Below are positions 7,118-14,147 of a stretch of 20,057 bases of DNA, piece by piece; the first letter of the stretch is position 1; the number at the start of each line of letters is the position of its first letter. The translations under genes and the position numbers were made by a program. The notes beneath the pieces were generated by a model, which was not told the DNA's origin, made no database searches, and saw nothing but the letters and a program-made list of their open reading frames with translations. Source of the stretch: Bacteroidota bacterium (GTDB taxonomy: Bacteria; Bacteroidota; Bacteroidia; Bacteroidales; JAADJA01); NCBI GenBank assembly GCA_024278155.1, contig JAJRTT010000312.1, forward strand, positions 1-20,057, written 5' to 3'.

Positions 7118-7342
7118 TATTTGTTGTTTTAAATTTATTAATTGATTTCAAACTTCTACGGACTTGTTAATTAAGGGATAGAAACCCGTAACTTATAACC
7201 CGTAACTTGATAATACTTATTCAGTACCAATAAAATAAGCCATAAGTTTTAATATGAGAAACGAAAATTTGATTGGAGGTAGGATACGACACTGCTTTAG
7301 CATTTTTTCCCGTGGTTGCAATCAATCAAATCTTTCCACATA
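7118..7342 (-). promoter_or_regulatory. Long structured metK leader, possible cis-regulatory RNA
   Basis: From the predicted start of transcription (about 7342) to the metK ATG there are about 225 nt with no good ORF. A helix of 12-13 bp forms between 7323-7335 and 7263-7275 (core GATTTGATTG with CAATCAAATT, two wobbles) and encloses 47 nt holding GCAACC, TGCTAAAGCA (a small hairpin) and ATCCTACC. Those islands faintly recall the 3' half of a SAM-I aptamer, but the conserved 5' half (GGAGGGA, GGCCC) and the GGU that pairs with AACC are missing. A known SAM riboswitch class therefore cannot be claimed. The rest of the leader is AT-rich with a heptamer repeat (7183-7210). Confidence 0.4.
7183..7210. 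repeat. Four tandem heptamers in the metK leader
   Basis: AACCCGT, AACTTAT, AACCCGT and AACTTGA run head to tail, an alternating 14-bp period with ACCCGTAACTT repeated exactly (7184-7194, 7198-7208). The function is unknown. Confidence 0.6.
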
Positions 7343-7348
7343 AGGGCG

Positions 7349-7377
7349 CAAAGATATAAATTAATTGGGATCGGCAA
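7349..7377 (-). promoter_or_regulatory. metK promoter
   Basis: On the minus strand, TTG at 7377-7375, an 18-bp spacer, then TATCTTTG at 7356-7349, an exact TAnnTTTG. It is the best promoter match upstream of metK and implies the long leader. Confidence 0.62.
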
Positions 7378-7390
7378 AAAGATTTTTCAA

Positions 7391-7431
7391 ACCTTAAATT
7401 CGCAAATAAAAAATGCTTGCGGATTTAAGGT
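7391..7431. repeat. Inverted repeat between the TlpA gene and the metK promoter
   Basis: ACCTTAAATTCGCAA (7391-7405) and TTGCGGATTTAAGGT (7417-7431) pair over 15 positions with one G-U and an 11-nt loop. On the minus strand it is followed by TTGAAAAATCTTTTT, only a loose T-tract. It could end the upstream lipoprotein transcript or act as a site next to the metK promoter, whose TTG is 14 bp away. Confidence 0.5.
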
Positions 7432-7595
7432 CAAAAAGGGAATTTGGCAGATTTCTTAGTAGCTTAGTTTAGGACATAGATGCATTTGGGAATATAGATT
7501 TAAATCATGGATATCAAAGCGACCAAAATAAGAAGTGGACAATTCCAATAAATATTGAACACCTTGTAGTTCTGTAATCAAGGTTTGCAAAGCCT

Positions 7596-9044
7596 TTATT
7601 TCATCAACAGTTTTGTGATCTCCTCTGTTGTTTTTGGATCGCTGGGCCTGGTGGCCGTGGAATCCACTATGTTCCCATCCCTGTCGTAGAGTACGTATCT
7701 TGGGATATAGCGTACGTCGAACAATTCATTGTATTCCTTTTTTACTTTTGTGTTGGCCCTGTAATGGTCTCCCGTGATCTGAAGTATCTTTATCATGTTT
7801 ATCCATTTTTCGGGCCCCCGGTCAGATGAGATGTAAACAAAGGCCACATCCTTCCCGGCAAAATAATCCTGCATTTCCAGGGAGAAAGGCATTTCGGCGC
7901 GGCAAGGCCCACACCATGAAGCCCAGAAGTCGAGATAAAGCACTTTTCCTTTGTATTGTTCGATGATACTTTGGAAGTCGAGATCGGAGAACTCTTCTTT
8001 TTCCAAATCCTTCAGGAAGGCTTTTTCCGGTAATTTTCGGCCGAGTTCATCTTTCGTGACCTCATATTTTTGAAGGACATATTCCTTGATTTCAGGTTGT
8101 GTTATATATTTTTCGAAAACAGGTTTGTACTTTTCAAAATACTCCAATTTGTAATTACCAAGTTTGGAATAAAACTGACGGGCCAATACCTTTTCCCGGC
8201 TTATGCCTGACAAGGTGGAGGTAATCGCTGCCATCATCATTGAATCCGATTCCTGGAGATTATTGGGACGAACGGGGAAAACCGAAGCAAGGTATCCGGG
8301 ATAAACGTCAAAATATCCATTGTACTCATCTGATTTCAGGAATGGATTGGGGTAATCAAGCATATTCCCAAAATCCGTGTAGAACCGGGGAGGTATGTTT
8401 ATGGTGTCATAAGGGATCTTGCGGTCCCTTTTGCTTTGTATGTATAGAAATATGTTTATTGCATACTGAAAATCCATTTCTGTTTTTTGAAAATCCATGA
8501 ATGCTTTGTTGATTTTTCCCGAACCGGAATAACCGTCCAACAATTCATGTTGTTTTGTTTTATAATACAAATAGAACTTTTCATATTCGTCAGCGGTAAG
8601 GGAATCCGCAAGTTTCCAATACCTTGGGGGCGGGTCATTGAACTTAAGGTATTTTTCTGCCAGAAAATTGTTTTCGTTGGCCCCTTTTCCCTTGTAAACA
8701 ATGGATTCGTCAAATTCTTCCGTGTCTAAGCTTACATTTATTTCATCGCCGGGCGAAAGGAACATGGCCGTAACTTCATTGCCATCCGTAAAAACTGCCG
8801 GTTGTGGCGAACTGATTTCAAAACTCACCTTGAATGAGCCGTCTTCGTTTAAGTTACTGCCGTACTTGATGTAATCATTGCCAATGGCCGGCAACAATTC
8901 GACAAAGACCGAATCGCCGGTCGGGTTGATTATTGTCCCGCTGATGTTTATTTCATTGGGGTTTCCCTTTTGTTGGTTGCACGAAACCAATAGGATAAGA
9001 CTTGACAGGAAAGTGATGGAGATTAGAATGATCGTTTTTTTCAT
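7596..9044 (-). CDS. DUF4369-like/TlpA-like thiol-disulfide oxidoreductase lipoprotein
   Basis: A 482-residue protein from the ATG at 9044. This start is preferred over one 27 bp upstream (9071) because it gives a canonical lipoprotein signal: MKKTIILIS..., then LILLVSC with lipid Cys22. Residues about 30-125 form the beta-rich region seen in DUF4369-type proteins (ISGTIINPTGDSVFVEL, then PGDEINVSL). A helical middle follows. The C-terminal thioredoxin fold has VLYLDFWASWCGPCRAEMPFS, with Cys378 and Cys381, and the cis-proline loop RYIPRYVLYDRDGN at about 445-458. It probably reduces or isomerises disulfides of envelope proteins; the partner is unknown. It is the intact counterpart of the SxxC protein at 14148-15545. 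An inverted repeat at 7391-7431 may end the transcript; no clear promoter was found. Confidence 0.88.
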   Translation of the reverse strand: MKKTIILISITFLSSLILLVSCNQQKGNPNEINISGTIINPTGDSVFVELLPAIGNDYIKYGSNLNEDGSFKVSFEISSPQPAVFTDGNEVTAMFLSPGDEINVSLDTEEFDESIVYKGKGANENNFLAEKYLKFNDPPPRYWKLADSLTADEYEKFYLYYKTKQHELLDGYSGSGKINKAFMDFQKTEMDFQYAINIFLYIQSKRDRKIPYDTINIPPRFYTDFGNMLDYPNPFLKSDEYNGYFDVYPGYLASVFPVRPNNLQESDSMMMAAITSTLSGISREKVLARQFYSKLGNYKLEYFEKYKPVFEKYITQPEIKEYVLQKYEVTKDELGRKLPEKAFLKDLEKEEFSDLDFQSIIEQYKGKVLYLDFWASWCGPCRAEMPFSLEMQDYFAGKDVAFVYISSDRGPEKWINMIKILQITGDHYRANTKVKKEYNELFDVRYIPRYVLYDRDGNIVDSTATRPSDPKTTEEITKLLMK

Positions 9045-9104
9045 GATATAAGTGTTTTTGATTGGCCACAAAATACAAAATAAATTTGAAATTGTATTGA
9101 GATA

Positions 9105-9308
9105 TTACACATTATACTTTGGTAAATTATTCCCCACCCAATCACGTACGTACAGGACAAAGAACACAACATGCTTAAGCCATTTATCGAATTGCAGATA
9201 TTTAAGAACCGATAGGTTGTTATGCAAGAACAACGGATAATCTTTGGTGGAATCCAGCTCGGAATCTATTTCCCTGTTTTCTTTTTCGTAAGTTTTTGGA
9301 AGACCTTC
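9105..9308 (-). other. Open frame without ATG between gldA and the TlpA gene
   Basis: A second frame overlapping the end of gldA stays open for 67 codons to a TAA at 9105. It reads in part DSTKDYPLFLHNNLSVLKYL and KWLKHVVFFVLYVRDWVG. There is no ATG; TTG codons are the only possible starts. The residues look protein-like, so it may be a relic of a lost gene, but chance is equally possible. Nothing else was recognised in this gap. Confidence 0.15.
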
Positions 9309-10186
9309 TCAAGGCTTTGTTCCGGCTTTTGCATGGAAAGGACTTTCAAATTGTTCTTTACCGCAAATTCAAAAACAAGTGGACGGATATCCTCTGTAAC
9401 ATTGGCCTGCAATATCCAAGAATTTCCCTTTTGCTTATTGGCCTGATGAACGCCCTTAATGGAAAAAATTTGCTTTTGCTCGATGTTGGAATCGAATTCC
9501 ACCTCCACAATTTGAATATTGGAAGAACCTTCAGATAGGTTTTTAGTTGAGTCGTCTGCCACGATTTTTCCCTGGTCGATGATGATGGCCCGGCTACAGA
9601 TGGCCTCCACCTCCTGCATGATGTGTGTGGATAGCATGACGGTTTTTTCTTTCCCTGTATTTTTTATCAGTTCCCTGATTTCTATCAATTGGTTCGGGTC
9701 GAGTCCGGAAGTGGGCTCGTCAAGGATAAGCACTTCCGGATCGTGGATCAATGCCTGGGCAAGCCCAACCCTTTGGCGGTAGCCTTTGGAAAGGGCACCG
9801 ATCTTTTTGTTTTGTTCCTTTTCGATCCCGATCAGGTCGATCATCTCCTTTACCCGGGATTTTTTGTTTGGGATAGCATACAGCCCGGCCACGAATTCCA
9901 GGTATTCCTTTATGTACAAATCGAGGTACAATGGGTTGTTCTCGGGAAGGTAGCCCACTTTTTTGCGCACCTCGATGGATTGCTCAAGAATATCGAAACC
10001 ATTTACTGAAATCGTTCCATCGGAAGGGGGGATAAAACAGCTGATTATTTTCATCAGGGTTGATTTCCCGGCACCATTTGGCCCCAACAAGCCAACAATT
10101 TCCCCTGCCTTAATTTCAAAGCTAACGTTATCAAGGGCTTTCTGGCTCCCGTATAATTTGGTGATATTTTCAACAATTATGGACAT
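9266..10186 (-). CDS. gldA: Gliding-motility-type ABC transporter ATP-binding protein GldA
   Basis: A 306-residue cytoplasmic ATPase. Walker A is GPNGAGKST (35-43). The region after it, VGYLPENNPLYLDLYIKEYL (77-96), carries E in the Q-loop position, as I recall for GldA proteins. The ABC signature is LSKGYRQRV (132-140), Walker B is VLILDEP (152-158), the D-loop is SGLDP, and the H-loop is His188 in LSTHIMQEVEAICSR. A C-terminal domain of about 90 residues follows. Overall the sequence matches Flavobacterium johnsoniae GldA closely from memory. GldA works with the membrane proteins GldF and GldG, which are not in this window; in F. johnsoniae gldA is also separate from gldFG. The transporter is linked to gliding in that species, but homologues occur in non-gliding Bacteroidota, so motility is not proved here. 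Confidence 0.88.
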   Translation of the reverse strand: MSIIVENITKLYGSQKALDNVSFEIKAGEIVGLLGPNGAGKSTLMKIISCFIPPSDGTISVNGFDILEQSIEVRKKVGYLPENNPLYLDLYIKEYLEFVAGLYAIPNKKSRVKEMIDLIGIEKEQNKKIGALSKGYRQRVGLAQALIHDPEVLILDEPTSGLDPNQLIEIRELIKNTGKEKTVMLSTHIMQEVEAICSRAIIIDQGKIVADDSTKNLSEGSSNIQIVEVEFDSNIEQKQIFSIKGVHQANKQKGNSWILQANVTEDIRPLVFEFAVKNNLKVLSMQKPEQSLEKVFQKLTKKKTGK

Positions 10187-10237
10187 CTTTATTCAAAGCT
10201 TAAATTACTTTCTCGTTGTTGTTTATTAAAATCGAAT

Positions 10238-10438
10238 TTAACAAATCAATCCCATAGTATCAAATTCAAGACGTGATACTCCTGCAATTTGAGCAGCTTT
10301 CCCGATTGTTGCTTTTTGTAATTTAAATAAACGGATAGCAAGATAAATTTTAATTCGCTTTTTTAAATCACTTTCAGTTTAATTAAGTGCAAGTAAAATA
10401 TCGCCCGGGAAATCAATGTTAATTGTTTGGGTATTCAT
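10238..10438 (-). pseudogene. Decayed UPF0175-family antitoxin gene
   Basis: From the ATG at 10438 the frame reads MNTQTINIDFPGDILLALN, then a TAA (10379-10381), then TESDLKKRIKIYLAIRLF and KLQKATIGKAAQIAGVSRLE before a second stop at 10238. This matches the UPF0175 (PF03683) pattern: a short strand ending P-x-x-LLAL, a helix ending in LAI(R/K)L(F/Y), then a helix-turn-helix-like (I/L)GKAAxxAGxSRxEF. Members are usually about 75-90 residues and often pair with PIN-domain toxins (family knowledge). Here codon 20 is a stop, and the C-terminus after SRLEF is replaced by a few unrelated codons. No PIN toxin is adjacent. A TAACTTTG element remains upstream. The gene is probably dead; restart at a later codon could still give a fragment. 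Confidence 0.75.
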
Positions 10439-10462
10439 GATTGTCAAAGATTAAGTTGATTA

Positions 10463-10470
10463 CAAAGTTA
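10463..10470 (-). promoter_or_regulatory. -7 element upstream of the antitoxin relic
   Basis: TAACTTTG on the minus strand matches TAnnTTTG exactly and would give a leader of about 17 nt to the relic's ATG at 10438. The nearest upstream TTG is 25 bp away, too far for a good -33. Confidence 0.35.
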
Positions 10471-10530
10471 CTAAATATCTGAGTTAAGCTATTCCCAATT
10501 TATTTTAAGGCAATATAAACGAATACAAAA

Positions 10531-13500
10531 TCAGAATTTCTTCCCATGGCAATTCTTGTACTTCTTCCCGCTACCGCAAGGGCAAGGATCGTTCCTGCCC
10601 ACTTTCTTTTCCCTGGTAACGGGTTGTGTTACCTGTTCGGCCTGTGTATCGCTGTGGGCCTGTGAAAGCAGGTCGCTCCTTTCGGTCTTGTATTTCGACA
10701 TATCCGTGCGGCGGTGCTGCTGTGCCTGCCGGACATCGGCTTTTGCACCCGGCAAATGGCACTTCACAAGGAAAGAGTCAATCTCCTTATTGGTCCTTTG
10801 TACCATGGACTTGAACAGCTCAAAGGACTCGAACTTATAGATCAACAATGGGTCTTTCTGCTCGTAGGTAGCTGTTTGAACAGATTGTTTCAGATCATCC
10901 AACTCGCGCAGGTGTTCTTTCCAGGCATTGTCGACCTGGCTGAGCGTGACCCCTTTTTCGATGGCAAGGATAACTTCCTGTCCTTCGTTCTCGTTGGCCC
11001 TTTTCAAGTTGGCAACAACCTGCATTTCCTTTATCCCGTCTGTAATTGGGATGGCGATATTTTCATATTGGTTGTTCTGGTTTTCATAAACATCCTTGAT
11101 AACAGGCATTGCTTTTTCCCTGATCTGGTCATTTTTAAGCCTGTAGTTTTCATAAACCTTCTCAAATATATTTTCAATGATCGCATCTTTCTTCCCTTCG
11201 AGGAAACTCTTTTCATCATAAGGAGGGTCAAAGGCAAACACTTTGAGCATTTCCATCTTAAAGCCTTCAAAATCCCTTGATTCCTGAAAATCGAGAACAG
11301 TTTGTTCGATGGCATCGTACATCATATTGGAAATGTCGATGGCGAGCCTTTCGCCAAACAAAGCATGTTTCCTTTTTTTGTAAATTGCCTCTCGTTGGGC
11401 ATTCATCACATCATCGTATTCGAGCAGTTTCTTACGTATCCCAAAATTGTTTTCTTCCACTTTCTTTTGTGCCCTTTCGATGGACTTGGTGATCATTGAA
11501 TGCTGGATAACTTCCCCTTCCTTGATACCCATCCTGTCCATTATCTTGGCGATACGCTCCGATCCGAACATACGCATCAGGTCGTCTTCGAGGGAGACAA
11601 AAAACTGTGAGCTTCCCGGGTCTCCCTGCCTTCCTGCACGTCCACGGAGCTGCCTGTCAACCCGTCGTGAATCGTGGCGCTCGGTGCCGATGATGGCAAG
11701 TCCGCCGGCATCAACAACTCCCGGCCCCAACTTAATGTCGGTCCCCCTACCGGCCATGTTGGTCGCAATGGTCACGACGCCAGGTTGCCCGGCCTCTTTT
11801 ACGATGATGGCTTCCCTTTGGTGCAGTTTCGCGTTCAGTACATTGTGCTTGATATTTCGGCGGGTCAATAGTTTACTTAGTAATTCGGAGGTTTCAACGG
11901 ATGTTGTTCCGACAAGTACCGGTCTTTTAAGTTTGACGAGCTCGTCAATTTCGTTGATGACCGAATTGAATTTCTCACGTTTTGTTTTAAAGACCATGTC
12001 CTCACGATCATCGCGGATAATGGGTTTGTTCGTAGGGATTACCACCACGTCCAACTTATAGATATCCCAAAGTTCACCGGCTTCTGTTTCAGCTGTACCC
12101 GTCATCCCTGCCAATTTCTTGTACATCCTGAAATAGTTCTGCAAGGTAATGGTGGCATAGGTTTGCGTGGCGGCTTCCACCTTCACGTTCTCTTTTGCCT
12201 CGATGGCCTGGTGCAAGCCATCTGAATATCTTCGCCCTTCCATGATACGTCCCGTTTGCTCGTCCACGATCTTGATTTTGTTGTCCATGATAACGTATTC
12301 CACATCCTTTTCGAACATGCAATAGGCTTTCAGCAATTGGTTGACGGTATGTACCCTTTCTGATTTTATGGAATAATCCCGGAGGATTTCACTTTTCCTG
12401 TTGATTTTCTTTTTCTCGGGCAGATCGGATTTTTCAAGATCGGCAATTTCTGCTCCCACATCGGGCAATACATAGAAATTTTCCTCACCCGCCAAATCGT
12501 TGATAAGGTTGATCCCTTTTTCTGTCAGGTCAACGGAATTCGTTTTTTCATCGATTACAAAAAAGAGGGGCTCGGTGATAATGTGCATATGCTTTTCCTG
12601 CTCCTGCATATAAAAGTTCTCGGTTTTCTGCATGAGGGCACGCATGCCTTCTTCACTGAGGAATTTAATGAGTGCCTTGTTTTTTGGGAGCCCTTTGAAA
12701 GCCCGTAAAAGTTGTTCGGCACCTTTTTTCTCGTTATCTGGACTTGATTTATCGGCAAGTAGTTTTTTTGCTTCGGCCAAAAACTTTGTCACTAAATTTT
12801 TCTGTGCACTGTGAAGCTGCTGAACCTTGGGCTTAAATTCATCAAACTCCTGTGTGTCCCCTTTTGGTGTTGGCCCCGAAATAATCAGCGGTGTCCGGGC
12901 ATCATCGATCAAAACAGAGTCAACCTCATCCACGATGGTATAATTGTGTGGCCTCTGGACAAGTTCATCGGGGAAGGCGGTCATGTTGTCACGGAGGTAA
13001 TCAAAACCAAATTCGTTGTTCGTTCCATAGGTGATATCCGCCAGATAGGCTTCCCTTCTCGGTTGGGAATTGGGTTGGTGCTTGTCGATGCAATCCACTT
13101 TCAAACCATGAAATTCAAACAAGAGGCCCATCCATTCCGAGTCACGTTTTGCCAGGTAATCGTTCACGGTAACGATGTGCACGCCTTTGCCCGGGAGTGC
13201 GTTGAGATACACCGGAAGCGTTGCCACCAATGTTTTTCCTTCTCCTGTAGCCATCTCAGCAATTTTCCCTTGATGAAGGATAGTGCCACCAACAAGCTGG
13301 ACATCATAATGGACCATGTCCCACTTGATGAGGTTTCCTCCGGCTTCCCATTCGTTGTTGTAAAGGGCTTTGTCGCCCTTGATATTGATATGGCTGTATT
13401 TTGCGGCCAGTTCCCGGTCGCGGTCGTTCGCAGTGACTTCCACAATATTGTTTTCCTTAAAACGAAGGGCTGTTTCCTTTATAACCGAAAAAGCTTCGGG

Positions 13501-13824
13501 AAGGATTTCGTCCAGCATTTCCTGAGTGTTGTCGTATATTTGCTTTTCCAGTGTGTCGGCTTTTTTCCAGAGTTTTTCCTTTTCGTTCACATCCATTTCA
13601 GGATTGTCGGAAATCTGTTGTTTTATTTCCTCTATCTCCCTTTCTTCATCTGCAATATTATCGGCGATCCGCTTCTTGAATTCCCCCGTTTTCGCACGCA
13701 ATTCATCATTGTCCAAGGTTTTAATGTGCTCGTATGCCTCGTGGATTGTTTTCTGGATAGGTGCTGTGGATTTTATGTCGCGATCTGATTTCGATCCCAG
13801 TAATTTGCTGAAAAAATTTGCCAT
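10531..13824 (-). CDS. secA: Preprotein translocase ATPase SecA
   Basis: The motor that drives unfolded preproteins through SecYEG. The protein has 1,097 residues against 901 in E. coli, the usual long Bacteroidota form. Extra sequence includes a charged coiled-coil-like insert at about 55-100 and a larger insert after about 320. Motifs: MATGEGKT (191-198, Walker A); VDEVDSVLIDDARTP (about 298-312, DEAD-like box); NMAGRGTDI and QLRGRAGRQGDPG of the second nucleotide-binding domain; and a C-terminal zinc site CPCGSGKKYKNCH with Cys1081, Cys1083, Cys1092 and His1093. The start MANFFSKLLGSK is the family's normal N-terminus. All proteins here with signal peptides, including the T9SS cargo, depend on it for the first export step. 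The 320-bp upstream region is full of repeats and hairpins, suggesting regulation, but no SecM-like secretion-monitor ORF was found. Confidence 0.98.
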   Translation of the reverse strand: MANFFSKLLGSKSDRDIKSTAPIQKTIHEAYEHIKTLDNDELRAKTGEFKKRIADNIADEEREIEEIKQQISDNPEMDVNEKEKLWKKADTLEKQIYDNTQEMLDEILPEAFSVIKETALRFKENNIVEVTANDRDRELAAKYSHINIKGDKALYNNEWEAGGNLIKWDMVHYDVQLVGGTILHQGKIAEMATGEGKTLVATLPVYLNALPGKGVHIVTVNDYLAKRDSEWMGLLFEFHGLKVDCIDKHQPNSQPRREAYLADITYGTNNEFGFDYLRDNMTAFPDELVQRPHNYTIVDEVDSVLIDDARTPLIISGPTPKGDTQEFDEFKPKVQQLHSAQKNLVTKFLAEAKKLLADKSSPDNEKKGAEQLLRAFKGLPKNKALIKFLSEEGMRALMQKTENFYMQEQEKHMHIITEPLFFVIDEKTNSVDLTEKGINLINDLAGEENFYVLPDVGAEIADLEKSDLPEKKKINRKSEILRDYSIKSERVHTVNQLLKAYCMFEKDVEYVIMDNKIKIVDEQTGRIMEGRRYSDGLHQAIEAKENVKVEAATQTYATITLQNYFRMYKKLAGMTGTAETEAGELWDIYKLDVVVIPTNKPIIRDDREDMVFKTKREKFNSVINEIDELVKLKRPVLVGTTSVETSELLSKLLTRRNIKHNVLNAKLHQREAIIVKEAGQPGVVTIATNMAGRGTDIKLGPGVVDAGGLAIIGTERHDSRRVDRQLRGRAGRQGDPGSSQFFVSLEDDLMRMFGSERIAKIMDRMGIKEGEVIQHSMITKSIERAQKKVEENNFGIRKKLLEYDDVMNAQREAIYKKRKHALFGERLAIDISNMMYDAIEQTVLDFQESRDFEGFKMEMLKVFAFDPPYDEKSFLEGKKDAIIENIFEKVYENYRLKNDQIREKAMPVIKDVYENQNNQYENIAIPITDGIKEMQVVANLKRANENEGQEVILAIEKGVTLSQVDNAWKEHLRELDDLKQSVQTATYEQKDPLLIYKFESFELFKSMVQRTNKEIDSFLVKCHLPGAKADVRQAQQHRRTDMSKYKTERSDLLSQAHSDTQAEQVTQPVTREKKVGRNDPCPCGSGKKYKNCHGKKF

Positions 13825-13927
13825 TATCTTTGATGTTTTTCAATTCATTTTAAAAAAAGGCCTGCCCTCAATAATTATTCCCAAGCTTACATGGCCAAAT
13901 ACATGACATGAAGTCATATGACCTGGA

Positions 13928-13977
13928 ACAAGTTGGTGTTGTTGTGCCTGCCACAAGTTGGTGTTGTCACCAACTTG
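13928..13977. repeat. Direct repeat with a perfect hairpin upstream of secA
   Basis: ACAAGTTGGTGTTGT occurs at 13928-13942 and again at 13953-13967. The second copy continues into CACCAACTTG (13968-13977), making a perfect 10-bp stem with a 4-nt loop. In minus-strand RNA one CAAGTTGGTG arm can therefore pair with either of two identical CACCAACTTG arms, giving two mutually exclusive hairpins. Confidence 0.75.
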
Positions 13978-13990
13978 AACAATATTGACA

Positions 13991-14007
13991 TTGCAATGCC
14001 ATTGCAA
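13991..14007. repeat. Perfect 17-bp palindrome at the predicted secA transcription start
   Basis: TTGCAATG-C-CATTGCAA is a perfect palindrome with one central base. It overlaps the candidate TAATTTTG -7 element (14012-14005) and is centred near the predicted start of transcription, an operator-like position. Confidence 0.6.
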
Positions 14008-14012
14008 AATTA
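14005..14012 (-). promoter_or_regulatory. secA: Candidate secA -7 element
   Basis: TAATTTTG on the minus strand matches TAnnTTTG. No TTG sits 18-21 bp upstream, so the -33 half is poor. If used, the secA leader is about 170 nt and contains the competing hairpins. Confidence 0.35.
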
Positions 14013-14063
14013 CTTTAATATTTTGAATTATAGTTTGGTTATTACTACAATTCATTGTCCTAA

Positions 14064-14087
14064 CTTGTTGGTGACAAAACCAACAAG
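14064..14087. repeat. Hairpin between the SxxC TlpA-like gene and secA
   Basis: CTTGTTGGT (14064-14072) and ACCAACAAG (14079-14087) pair perfectly over 9 bp with a 6-nt loop. No T-run follows on either strand. The TTGGTG/CACCAA core recurs in the repeat at 13928-13977. Confidence 0.55.
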
Positions 14088-14147
14088 ATGCAAGGTCCGT
14101 TATCTTTAAACTTGGTTGCAACAACATCAACATGGTGCAAGCTTGAA

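Noticed and set aside
7263..7335. Canonical SAM-I or SAM-II riboswitch
   Set aside because: The conserved GGAGGGA/GGCCC half and the GGUGC pairing of SAM-I are absent, and the SAM-II pseudoknot pattern does not fit; only loose islands agree.
12811..13788. 325-codon plus-strand ORF opposite secA
   Set aside because: It is the antisense shadow of secA; its composition follows the secA codons and the secA frame is unambiguous.
13840..14133. 97-codon minus-strand ORF as a SecM-like secretion monitor before secA
   Set aside because: It has no signal peptide or stalling-like end, and its residues simply reflect the repeats and hairpins there.
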